Under the pieces are notes generated by a model that was not told the origin of the DNA, did no database searches, and worked only from the letters and a program-made list of their open reading frames with translations. Shown one piece after another: positions 1 to 6,019 of a stretch of 6,019 nt of DNA. Source of the DNA: Burkholderiales bacterium (GTDB lineage Bacteria; Pseudomonadota; Gammaproteobacteria; Burkholderiales; Burkholderiaceae_A); contig JAURCW010000078.1 of the NCBI GenBank assembly GCA_030828265.1, forward strand, positions 1-6,019. The letters run 5' to 3'. How positions within the stretch are numbered: position 1 is the first letter of the stretch; every line of letters begins with the position of its first letter. Made by a program: the position numbers and the translations under genes.

Positions 1-1
1 C

Positions 2-154
2 ACCGACTTCTTTCACCGCTACGAGGACGCCCCCCTTCTAATTGTGAATACGGCGGCACTGAACCCCATCGACCGCGAAGACGACTTTGAGGCTTTGGTT
101 CAGCAGATCGTCCAGTTGCGCGGGCGCCGCACCTATTTCAATCTGAATGTCTGA
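2..154 (+). CDS. Deoxynucleoside kinase family protein, C-terminal fragment (5' end outside window)
   Basis: This is the last 50 codons of a gene entering from the left edge, ending in TGA. The visible protein starts TDFFHRYEDAPLLIVN and ends LRGRRTYFNLNV. The pattern FFHxYxxAPxLIVN...L(N)..D...DF..L...I..LRG.R.(Y/F)FN matches, from memory, the C-terminus of the bacterial deoxyadenosine/deoxyguanosine kinase family. That family phosphorylates deoxynucleosides in the cytoplasm for salvage and often sits beside pantothenate genes in Betaproteobacteria. The P-loop and DR[SY] catalytic motifs would lie outside the window, so the activity cannot be confirmed here. The stop is followed immediately by the panC ATG, which implies one transcript with coupled translation. 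The family assignment rests on a short tail and on gene context. Confidence 0.72.
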   Translation, partial: TDFFHRYEDAPLLIVNTAALNPIDREDDFEALVQQIVQLRGRRTYFNLNV

Positions 155-1051
<897 letters not shown>

Positions 1052-1063
<12 letters not shown>

Positions 1064-1147
1064 AAGTGCGACTAAAACACTGGCCAGAAAGACAACCCCC
1101 ATCACCAATAGCAAGGGCTTGCGTGGTTTTTCCTGATCGGTATTCAT
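1052..1147 (-). CDS. Putative 31-residue single-pass membrane peptide, coupled to sucD
   Basis: I do not recognise this small gene. It starts at ATG 1147-1145, overlapping the sucD TGA as ATGA, and ends in TAA. The product has a polar, charged N-terminus [11 protein letters not shown] (1-11) followed by an uninterrupted hydrophobic stretch LLLVMGVVFLASVLVALLI (12-30) and a final Arg. This is the length and make-up of one transmembrane helix. Lys/Arg at 7, 9 and 10 favour an N-in orientation by the positive-inside rule. An AAAGAG stretch inside the end of sucD (about 1154-1159) could serve as a weak ribosome binding site, and translational coupling from sucD is likely. Start overlap, an intact frame and a clean hydrophobic block argue for a real gene. 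No homolog was checked, so the coding status is an inference and no function is proposed. Confidence 0.55.
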
Positions 1148-2025
1148 AGAACGCTCTTTAAAAGTTTGCCCATCTCCGATGGGTCTTTAGTGGTTTTAAT
1201 TCCGCAGGCTTCCATGATTTCGAGCTTCGCCTGAGCCGTGTCGGCGCCGCCTGAAATAAGCGCACCGGCGTGACCCATACGCTTTCCCGGTGGCGCGGTA
1301 ACGCCGGCAATAAAGCCGACGATTGGCTTTTTCATATTGTCTTTGGCCCACTGAGCAGCATTCACCTCGTCCGGCCCACCAATTTCACCAATCATAATCA
1401 CCGCGTCGGTGTCGGGGTCGTCGTTAAACATTTTCAGAACATCGATGTGCTTGATGCCGTTCACGGGATCCCCGCCAATGCCCACGGCAGAGGACTGACC
1501 AAGGCCCAGTTCTGTGACCTGGCCCACGGCCTCATAGGTTAAGGTGCCCGACCTTGAGACAATGCCAATGCGCCCCTTGCGATGAATATGGCCTGGCATG
1601 ATTCCAATTTTAATTTCCTCGGGCGTAATAAGGCCGGGACAGTTCGGACCAAGAAGTAAGGTTTTACTGTTGGCCTCCTTCATCTGATTGCGAACCATCA
1701 TCATGTCGCGAACGGGAATACCCTCGGTGATGCAAATCACCAGGTCAAGATCGGCCTGCACGGCCTCCCAGATGGCATCGGCCGCACCAGCAGGCGGCAC
1801 GTAAATAACCGAGACGGTTGCGCCTGTCTGCGCTTTGGCTTCTTTCACTGAAGCGTAAATGGGAATGCCTTCGAAGTCTTCGCCTGCGCGCTTGGGGTTC
1901 ACACCGGCCACAAAACAGTTCTTCCCATTCGCATAATCGCGGCACATGCGTGTATGAAACTGTCCTGTCTTACCAGTGATGCCCTGGGTAATGACTTTGG
2001 TGTCTTTATTAATGAGAATTGACAT
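1144..2025 (-). CDS. sucD: Succinate--CoA ligase (ADP-forming), alpha subunit
   Basis: SucD is the CoA-binding and phosphohistidine subunit of succinyl-CoA synthetase. With SucC it interconverts succinyl-CoA and succinate while phosphorylating a nucleoside diphosphate in the TCA cycle. The 293 residues match the family's length. [14 protein letters not shown] (12-25) begins the Rossmann-type CoA-binding domain, GPNCPG lies at 126-131, and GKRMGHAGA (247-255) contains the active-site His252 that is phosphorylated during catalysis. The ATG was chosen because the protein begins with the usual [12 protein letters not shown]. An AGGGA Shine-Dalgarno-like sequence lies at 2036-2040, ten bases upstream. 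The sucC stop is 17 bases upstream, so the two subunits are made from one message. The TGA overlaps the ATG of a small membrane ORF downstream. Confidence 0.98.
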   Translation of the reverse strand: MSILINKDTKVITQGITGKTGQFHTRMCRDYANGKNCFVAGVNPKRAGEDFEGIPIYASVKEAKAQTGATVSVIYVPPAGAADAIWEAVQADLDLVICITEGIPVRDMMMVRNQMKEANSKTLLLGPNCPGLITPEEIKIGIMPGHIHRKGRIGIVSRSGTLTYEAVGQVTELGLGQSSAVGIGGDPVNGIKHIDVLKMFNDDPDTDAVIMIGEIGGPDEVNAAQWAKDNMKKPIVGFIAGVTAPPGKRMGHAGALISGGADTAQAKLEIMEACGIKTTKDPSEMGKLLKSVL

Positions 2026-2042
2026 AGTTGTTTCGTCCCTGT

Positions 2043-3203
2043 TCAGCGCGCCGCAGCCACGACTTTTTCGGCGGCCTCACCCATGGTGTTGGCCGAAATA
2101 ATGGGCAGACCGGAGTCGGCCAGAATCTTCTTGCCCTGGTCTTCGTTGGTGCCCTTCATGCGAACCACCAAGGGCACTTTGAGCCCAACGGCTTTGGAGG
2201 CCGATACAACCCCTTCGGCAATCACATCGCAGCGCATAATGCCGCCAAAGATGTTCACCAAAATAGCCTCAACCTTAGGATTGCCAAGCATGATCTTGAA
2301 GGCCTCGGTCACCTTCTCAGTGGTGGCACCACCGCCAACATCAAGAAAGTTGGCGGGCTCGCCACCGAAAAGCTTAATGGTGTCCATGGTGGCCATCGCA
2401 AGGCCGGCACCGTTAACCAGGCAGCCGATGTTGCCGTCGAGTTGAATGTAGGCAAGGTCAAACTTGCTGGCCTCAATTTCCGCAGGATCTTCTTCATCGA
2501 GATCGTGAAGCTCAACAATCTCTGGGTGTCGAAACAAAGCGTTGGAATCAAAGTTCCATTTCGCATCCAGCGCGATGACCTTGCCATCGCCGGTAAGAAT
2601 AAGTGGATTGATCTCAGCAAGCGAGGCATCGGTTTCCCAGAAGGCCTTGTAGAGGCCTTGAATAGCCTGGCGCGCCTGGGCAATTGAGGAGGGAGGAATG
2701 CCAATGGCTGCCGCAAGCTCATCCACCTGGGCATCGGTGCAGCCCTTGAGTGGGTCAACAAAGGTCTTGTGAATCTTCTCGGGTTCGGTCTCGGCCACGT
2801 GCTCAATGTCCATGCCGCCCTCGGAGGAGCCCATGATGCAGACCTTTTGAGTCACGCGGTCGGTTACCACCGCAAGGTAGAGCTCCTTTTGGATATCCGC
2901 CCCTTCCTCGATAAGTAGGCGTCGCACCTTCTGACCTTCAGGACCGGTTTGATGGGTAACAAGCTGCATACCGAGTATCTGCTCGGCATGGCTGCGGACC
3001 TCGTCAAGGGACTTGGCAAGCTTAACCCCGCCGCCCTTACCACGCCCACCCGCATGAATTTGGGCCTTCACAACCCAGACGGGGCCCCCAAGCGTCTTCG
3101 CGGCCTCAATCGCCTCATCGACACTGAAACAGGCCACGCCTCGCGGCACTGCAACACCATAACGGCGCAGGATATCTTTACCCTGGTATTCGTGAATTTT
3201 CAT
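2043..3203 (-). CDS. sucC: Succinate--CoA ligase (ADP-forming), beta subunit
   Basis: SucC is the nucleotide- and succinate-binding subunit of succinyl-CoA synthetase, active as an alpha2beta2 or alpha-beta complex with SucD. At 386 residues it is nearly the same length as E. coli SucC (388). The N-terminal ATP-grasp fold starts [16 protein letters not shown] and carries the nucleotide-binding segment [16 protein letters not shown] (46-61). AEINPL (196-201) and ALDAKW (211-216) place Asn199 and Asp213 at the positions known to bind Mg2+ in E. coli. The C-terminal ligase domain includes [13 protein letters not shown] (262-274), LDVGGGA (287-293) and [10 protein letters not shown] (317-326). 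A strong AGGGGAG ribosome binding site precedes the ATG. The gene heads the sucCD pair and follows recX in the same direction, across a 97-base leader with possible RNA structure. Confidence 0.98.
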   Translation of the reverse strand: MKIHEYQGKDILRRYGVAVPRGVACFSVDEAIEAAKTLGGPVWVVKAQIHAGGRGKGGGVKLAKSLDEVRSHAEQILGMQLVTHQTGPEGQKVRRLLIEEGADIQKELYLAVVTDRVTQKVCIMGSSEGGMDIEHVAETEPEKIHKTFVDPLKGCTDAQVDELAAAIGIPPSSIAQARQAIQGLYKAFWETDASLAEINPLILTGDGKVIALDAKWNFDSNALFRHPEIVELHDLDEEDPAEIEASKFDLAYIQLDGNIGCLVNGAGLAMATMDTIKLFGGEPANFLDVGGGATTEKVTEAFKIMLGNPKVEAILVNIFGGIMRCDVIAEGVVSASKAVGLKVPLVVRMKGTNEDQGKKILADSGLPIISANTMGEAAEKVVAAAR

Positions 3204-3211
3204 TGGTTGAA

Positions 3212-3218
3212 CTCCCCT
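3212..3218 (-). promoter_or_regulatory. Ribosome binding site of sucC
   Basis: AGGGGAG on the minus strand lies 8 bases before the sucC ATG and is the best Shine-Dalgarno match in the window. It directly follows the 3' arm (GCAAG, 3219-3223) of a possible 5-bp stem. A CUCC-A-CCCCC stretch in the upstream leader (about 3268-3277) could pair with part of it, so accessibility may depend on leader folding. Confidence 0.75.
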
Positions 3219-3290
3219 CTTGCTTGGAAAATGGTAGCACGCAAGCCCAGGCTCACCGCCTTAACCTGGGGGTGGAGCCGGTATTAAGGC
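3219..3290 (-). promoter_or_regulatory. Structured leader of sucC with potential H-type pseudoknot
   Basis: This lies in the 97-base gap between recX and sucC. On the minus strand, GCCTTAA (3290-3284) can pair with TTAAGGC (3264-3258), and CCCAGG (3270-3265) with CCTGGG (3251-3246). The arms interleave, giving H-type pseudoknot geometry: loop 1 of 13 bases, no base between the two stems, and a final loop of 6 bases. A third stem, CTTGC (3245-3241) with GCAAG (3223-3219), follows directly and abuts the Shine-Dalgarno sequence. Arms of 6-7 bp can occur by chance in a gap this size, so the claim rests on geometry and position. Structured RNAs upstream of suc genes are known in other proteobacteria (sucA and sucC RNA motifs); I cannot tell whether this is related. 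No promoter is convincing here. Confidence 0.3.
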
Positions 3291-3300
3291 TGCGTCCTAG

Positions 3301-3783
3301 CTAGGGCAATTGGATGTCCGTTGGGGCGAAGTTTCTGGCCTCTAGCCAGCGATAGACCTCGGGAGAAAAACCGCGGGAAGCAAGAAACCTCATTTGCTTG
3401 GCCTTTTCGAGGGCGTTGCCTGGTGGAAAACCAAAACGCTTGGCCCAGACAGCGAAGGCGCGCTGGTTCTCGGTCTGAGCAAGCTGCTGCTTTTGGGCCT
3501 GAACAAGCTCGGGGTCAAGACCATGCTGTTCAAGCTCGTAGACCAGCCGGGAGAGCCCAAACTTGGCCTGACGCTGATTCACAAAAGCGTCGGCAAAGCG
3601 GGCGTTTGAAAGTAGCTTTTTTGTTTCAAGAAGGTCGAGCAGGTCTTCAAGCGCCTGCTCGGACTCTGCGAAGGCAGATAGTTTCTGGTGAAGCTCTTTG
3701 CGACTGTAATCTCTACGAGCCAGGGCCGTAATGGCCCTGGCCTTAAGAGAGGGCTGCGCTGAAGACCTAGGCGGCCTCGGCAC
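3301..3783 (-). CDS. recX: Regulatory protein RecX
   Basis: RecX binds RecA filaments in the cytoplasm and limits their extension and activity. The conserved core begins [20 protein letters not shown], the usual RecX opening (K-A-L..L..R..S..EL..KL). It is followed by helical repeats including [20 protein letters not shown] and [15 protein letters not shown] near the end. The GTG start at 3783 gives about 160 residues, near the E. coli length (166), and overlaps recA by 17 bases. The frame stays open upstream to ATG 3861 and GTG 3864, which would give up to 187 residues and a 98-base overlap. That extra N-terminus is Pro/Arg-rich and not RecX-like, so I prefer the shorter form, although GTG 3783 has only a weak ribosome binding site. 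Being just downstream of LexA-regulated recA, it is probably SOS-induced by readthrough. It ends in TAG. Confidence 0.9.
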   Translation of the reverse strand: MPRPPRSSAQPSLKARAITALARRDYSRKELHQKLSAFAESEQALEDLLDLLETKKLLSNARFADAFVNQRQAKFGLSRLVYELEQHGLDPELVQAQKQQLAQTENQRAFAVWAKRFGFPPGNALEKAKQMRFLASRGFSPEVYRWLEARNFAPTDIQLP

Positions 3784-4915
3784 GTGATGAGCCGTCTTTG
3801 GAGGCGTCGCGGCCACGACGAGCCGGCTTTTCGGTAGCAGGGCTGGCCTCGGTTGCGTCATCACGGGCCGGGCTCACCACCTTTAAAGCGGGGACTTCAA
3901 GCTCGGTAACCCCGTAATGGGCGCGAATTTTGTTCTCAATTTCAACGGCAATGGCTGGGTTCTGGCGAAGGAACTCACGGGAGTTATCCTTTCCTTGACC
4001 GATTTTCTCACCGTTGTAGCTGTACCAGGCCCCCGATTTTTCAACCAGGTTGCACTCCACGCCAAGGTCGACAATCTCGCCCTCGCGCGAGATGCCCTCG
4101 CCATAAAGAATATCGAACTCGGCCTGCTTAAAGGGTGGCGCCACCTTGTTCTTGACCACCTTGACACGAGTTTCGGAACCAATGACTTCGTCACCTTTTT
4201 TAAGCGAACCGATACGGCGAATGTCGAGACGAACCGAGGAATAAAACTTAAGGGCGTTTCCTCCGGTAGTCGTTTCAGGACTGCCGAACATGACCCCAAT
4301 CTTCATGCGAATTTGGTTGATAAAGATAACCAGTGTGTTGGTGCGATTGATAGTGCCGGTTAGCTTGCGCAAGGCCTGAGACATAAGACGCGCCTGCAGA
4401 CCTGGCAGAGAATCGCCCATGTCCCCTTCAATTTCAGCGCGCGGGGTAAGGGCGGCCACCGAGTCAACCACGACAAGGTCGACCGAGCTAGAGCGCACCA
4501 AGGCATCGACAATTTCAAGCGCCTGTTCACCGGTGTCGGGCTGGGAAATAAGGAGGTCGGTAAGGTTGACGCCGAGCTTCTGTGCGTATTGACTATCGAG
4601 CGCATGCTCGGCATCGACAAAGGCGCAGACCCCGCCAAGTTTTTGCATTTCGGCAATAACCTGAAGCGTGAGGGTGGTTTTGCCTGAGGACTCGGGGCCG
4701 TAGATTTCAACCACCCGACCGCGTGGCAGCCCACCGACCCCCAGGGCAACATCGAGGCCAAGCGAGCCTGTGGAAACCGTTTGAATATCGGGCGCGACCT
4801 CGTTTTCGCCCATTTTCATGATGGAGCCCTTGCCAAACTGCTTCTCGATTTGGGCAATGGCGGCGGCAAGTGCCTTGGCCTTTTCAGCGCGGTTTTTGGT
4901 TTGAAGATCGTCCAT
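3767..4915 (-). CDS. recA: Recombinase RecA
   Basis: RecA forms ATP-dependent filaments on single-stranded DNA, drives strand exchange, and triggers LexA self-cleavage. The 382 residues include the Walker A motif GPESSGKT (73-80), DAEHALD (101-107) with the catalytic Glu103, Walker [11 protein letters not shown] (147-156), and the DNA-binding loop 2 region [20 protein letters not shown] (198-217) followed by [10 protein letters not shown]. The start [16 protein letters not shown] fits the family and has an AAAGGA ribosome binding site at 4920-4925. The C-terminal tail after about residue 342 is some 30 residues longer than in E. coli. It mixes acidic and basic residues (PARRGRD, SSRAEAA) where E. 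coli has an acidic tail. A LexA operator and promoter lie upstream, and recX follows immediately. Confidence 0.99.
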   Translation of the reverse strand: MDDLQTKNRAEKAKALAAAIAQIEKQFGKGSIMKMGENEVAPDIQTVSTGSLGLDVALGVGGLPRGRVVEIYGPESSGKTTLTLQVIAEMQKLGGVCAFVDAEHALDSQYAQKLGVNLTDLLISQPDTGEQALEIVDALVRSSSVDLVVVDSVAALTPRAEIEGDMGDSLPGLQARLMSQALRKLTGTINRTNTLVIFINQIRMKIGVMFGSPETTTGGNALKFYSSVRLDIRRIGSLKKGDEVIGSETRVKVVKNKVAPPFKQAEFDILYGEGISREGEIVDLGVECNLVEKSGAWYSYNGEKIGQGKDNSREFLRQNPAIAVEIENKIRAHYGVTELEVPALKVVSPARDDATEASPATEKPARRGRDASKDGSSRAEAA

Positions 4916-4919
4916 GGTG

Positions 4920-4925
4920 TCCTTT
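4920..4925 (-). promoter_or_regulatory. Ribosome binding site of recA
   Basis: AAAGGA on the minus strand ends 4 bases before the recA ATG (sequence AAAGGACACCATG). It supports the chosen start and no competing in-frame start lies closer. Confidence 0.7.
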
Positions 4926-4950
4926 CAGAGAGCGAATCGTGTTGAAACGA

Positions 4951-4979
4951 ACAATACTGTATAAAATGTCAGTATTCAA
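4951..4979 (-). promoter_or_regulatory. Predicted sigma70-type promoter of recA
   Basis: On the minus strand, TTGAAT (4979-4974) matches the -35 consensus at 4 of 6 bases and TATTGT (4956-4951) matches the -10 at 4 of 6, separated by 17 bases. The -10 lies about 35 bases ahead of the recA ATG. The LexA operator covers the spacer and touches both hexamers, the arrangement expected for a repressed SOS promoter. No terminator separates this promoter from pncC, whose stop is 21 bases upstream of the -35, so some transcription may also arrive from pgpA-pncC. Confidence 0.6.
4953..4976. promoter_or_regulatory. LexA operator (SOS box) of recA
   Basis: AATACTG (4953-4959), ten bases TATAAAATGT, then CAGTATT (4970-4976) form a palindrome with perfect 7-base arms. 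This matches the CTG-N10-CAG SOS box of Proteobacteria, including the preferred flanking TA and an AT-rich centre. Its place over the recA promoter implies repression by LexA and induction after DNA damage. The lexA gene itself is not in the window. Confidence 0.93.
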
Positions 4980-5000
4980 GTGGGCTTTGATCGTAAATTT

Positions 5001-5615
5001 TTAAACCCTTATAGGTCTGCCGAGAAGATGGCCGAGGAGACCGGTAAGGGCATACCAGGCCGCTTGCTGCTGAATGGCCTCCCGGCTTCCAATAAAGATT
5101 TTGCAGTTCGACCACACCCGCGTGGGAGGGCCTTGGGGCGGCTGCCCATCAAACTCGGCCCAGGCAAACCAGACCAGGCCCACAGGTTTTTCCTTCGAGC
5201 CCCCGGTTGGCCCGGCCACACCCGTGATGGCAGCAGTCATGAAAGGGGCCGATACAAGGGCTTCGCTTAAAGCCGACCCCTGCGTTGATGAGCCGGCCAG
5301 CTGGCCAAGGCCCTGCGCCATGGCCTTGGCTACAGGCTCACTCACCGCACCATGTTCCGTCAAAAGCGCCGAAGGAACCTGCAACTGATGGATCTTCACC
5401 TCATTGGAATAACTCACCACGCCGCCCTCAAACCACTGGCTTGAGCCGCCAATGCGGGTCAGCCAGCTTGACGCAAGCCCGCCGGTGCAGGACTCGGCAA
5501 GAGCAAGTCGTGCCCCTGCCCGCTGCGCCGCCCAGCCTAGGGAAAGGGCAAGAAGCCTTATGGCGCGCTCATCGAGGGTCCATTGTGGTAAGGCAAGCGG
5601 CCTGGGCCTGGTCAT
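5001..5615 (-). CDS. pncC: Nicotinamide-nucleotide amidohydrolase (CinA C-terminal domain protein)
   Basis: PncC deamidates nicotinamide mononucleotide to nicotinic acid mononucleotide, returning NMN from DNA ligase and other reactions to NAD synthesis. Motifs are LAESCTGGLASSWLT (39-53) with the proposed nucleophile Ser42, FEGGVVSYSNEVK (62-74) with Lys74, and AITGVAGPTGGSKEKPVGLVWF (129-150). It is a stand-alone C-terminal CinA domain; the N-terminal molybdopterin-like domain is absent. At 204 residues it is longer than E. coli PncC (165). The extra length comes from an N-terminal extension and an insert of about 15-20 residues around 106-124 (SSTQGSALSEALVSAP) just before the AITG motif. 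The ATG overlaps the pgpA TGA as ATGA, so translation is probably coupled. Placement just upstream of recA is also seen in Gammaproteobacteria. Confidence 0.93.
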   Translation of the reverse strand: MTRPRPLALPQWTLDERAIRLLALSLGWAAQRAGARLALAESCTGGLASSWLTRIGGSSQWFEGGVVSYSNEVKIHQLQVPSALLTEHGAVSEPVAKAMAQGLGQLAGSSTQGSALSEALVSAPFMTAAITGVAGPTGGSKEKPVGLVWFAWAEFDGQPPQGPPTRVWSNCKIFIGSREAIQQQAAWYALTGLLGHLLGRPIRV

Positions 5616-6019
5616 ACAAGAACCCCCAGCCGCACAAGGATGGCGATAACAAGCAGCGTAAGGCCTGCGGCAGCAATATCATCGACCATGACACCAAGGC
5701 CGCCCTTCACCCTGCGATCAAGCCAGCCCACCGGCGGGGGTTTCAAAATGTCAAAAACCCGAAAAAGAAGAAAGGCAAGGCCGGTTAAGAACCAGTCGTT
5801 GGGCGGAACGGAAAGGCCTGATGGACCAAGCACGCTGTCACTGGCGAGGTCACGCGGAAGCACGAGCAGGACCAGCCAAAAGGCCCAGATCTCATCAATC
5901 ACAATGCTCGAATGGTCGTCGGTTTCCAGCGCCCGCGTCGTGCGCGAGCAGGCCCAGACGGCAAGCGGAAAGCTCAGCAACAAGACAAACCAAAGGGCGG
6001 CGACCGAGAAGAACTGCTC
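5612..6019 (-). CDS. pgpA: Phosphatidylglycerophosphatase A, partial (N-terminus outside window)
   Basis: PgpA removes phosphate from phosphatidylglycerophosphate to make phosphatidylglycerol at the inner membrane. The frame is open to the right edge, so the visible 135 residues lack only the true N-terminus; the TTG at 5983 is internal and not the start. The signature motifs are all here: DDHSSIVIDEIWAFW (34-48 of the visible part), FRVFDILKPPPVGWLDRR (86-103) and GGLGVMVDDIAAAG (106-119). Hydrophobic segments lie at about 5-23, 44-55, 77-87 and 113-133, as expected for this membrane enzyme. A loop of about 20 residues (RDLASDSVLGPSGLSVPPND, 56-75) between the second and third hydrophobic segments looks longer than in E. 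coli PgpA. It ends with TGA overlapping the pncC ATG. Confidence 0.95.
   Translation of the reverse strand, partial: EQFFSVAALWFVLLLSFPLAVWACSRTTRALETDDHSSIVIDEIWAFWLVLLVLPRDLASDSVLGPSGLSVPPNDWFLTGLAFLLFRVFDILKPPPVGWLDRRVKGGLGVMVDDIAAAGLTLLVIAILVRLGVLV

Noticed and set aside
2028..2687. A 219-codon open frame on the plus strand antisense to sucC and the sucD start
   Set aside because: It lies almost entirely opposite sucC, whose frame is strongly supported by catalytic motifs. The translated product is low-complexity and resembles no family I know; it is a by-product of codon bias in the real gene.
3204..3245. A TACCAT hexamer on the minus strand upstream of sucC as a -10 element
   Set aside because: No acceptable -35 hexamer lies 16-18 bases upstream, so a promoter call would be guesswork.
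3246..3270. CCCAGG/CCTGGG hairpin as a recX terminator
   Set aside because: No run of T follows on the minus strand and the stem is only 6 bp. It is better explained, if at all, as part of the sucC leader fold.
3296..3305. Perfect 10-bp palindrome CCTAGCTAGG over the recX stop
   Set aside because: It is short, has no loop and is followed by no U-tract. One such palindrome is not unusual, and no known operator matches.
3784..3864. Upstream starts for recX (ATG 3861, GTG 3864)
   Set aside because: They would need a 98-base overlap with recA and add a Pro/Arg-rich stretch unlike RecX. GTG 3783 gives the usual length. The longer form cannot be excluded and is recorded in the recX entry.
5981..5983. 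TTG as the start codon of pgpA
   Set aside because: The frame continues upstream to the window edge with hydrophobic residues typical of PgpA. The gene is truncated by the window and does not start here.

Overview
The window looks like core chromosome of a Betaproteobacterium, most likely a Burkholderiales member. The evidence is protein style: PanC with the SIFVNRLQF and FRPGFF variants, a deoxynucleoside-kinase tail directly ahead of panC, and the recA-recX-sucC-sucD order. These family and taxon assignments are made by eye, without database searches. The DNA looks moderately GC-rich and tightly packed, with two ATGA stop/start overlaps and only 9 bases between the two convergent gene ends. 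I see no insertion sequence, phage gene, tRNA, rRNA or CRISPR array.

Layout. The plus strand (1-1042) carries the 3' end of a probable deoxynucleoside kinase, then panC starting on the very next base. Everything from 1052 to the right edge is on the minus strand. In transcription order it is: pgpA (5' part outside the window), pncC (ATGA overlap), a LexA-controlled recA promoter, recA, recX, a structured 97-base leader, sucC, sucD, and a previously easy-to-miss 31-codon membrane-peptide gene that overlaps sucD by ATGA.

Functions. panC makes pantothenate for coenzyme A, and sucCD interconverts succinyl-CoA and succinate with nucleotide phosphorylation in the TCA cycle. recA and recX are the recombinase and its modulator under SOS control. 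pncC recycles pyridine nucleotide by deamidating NMN. pgpA makes phosphatidylglycerol in the inner membrane. No intrinsic terminator is visible between recX and sucC, so SOS-driven readthrough into sucCD is possible.

The most novel points are four. (1) The 31-residue single-pass membrane ORF is translationally coupled to sucD. (2) The sucC leader can form an H-type pseudoknot, followed by a stem that abuts the Shine-Dalgarno sequence. (3) A 13-bp tandem duplication carries the stop codons of the two convergent genes, one in each copy. (4) A C9 tract sits in a perfect hairpin inside panC. No clear new multi-gene system is present; the rest is ordinary housekeeping sequence.
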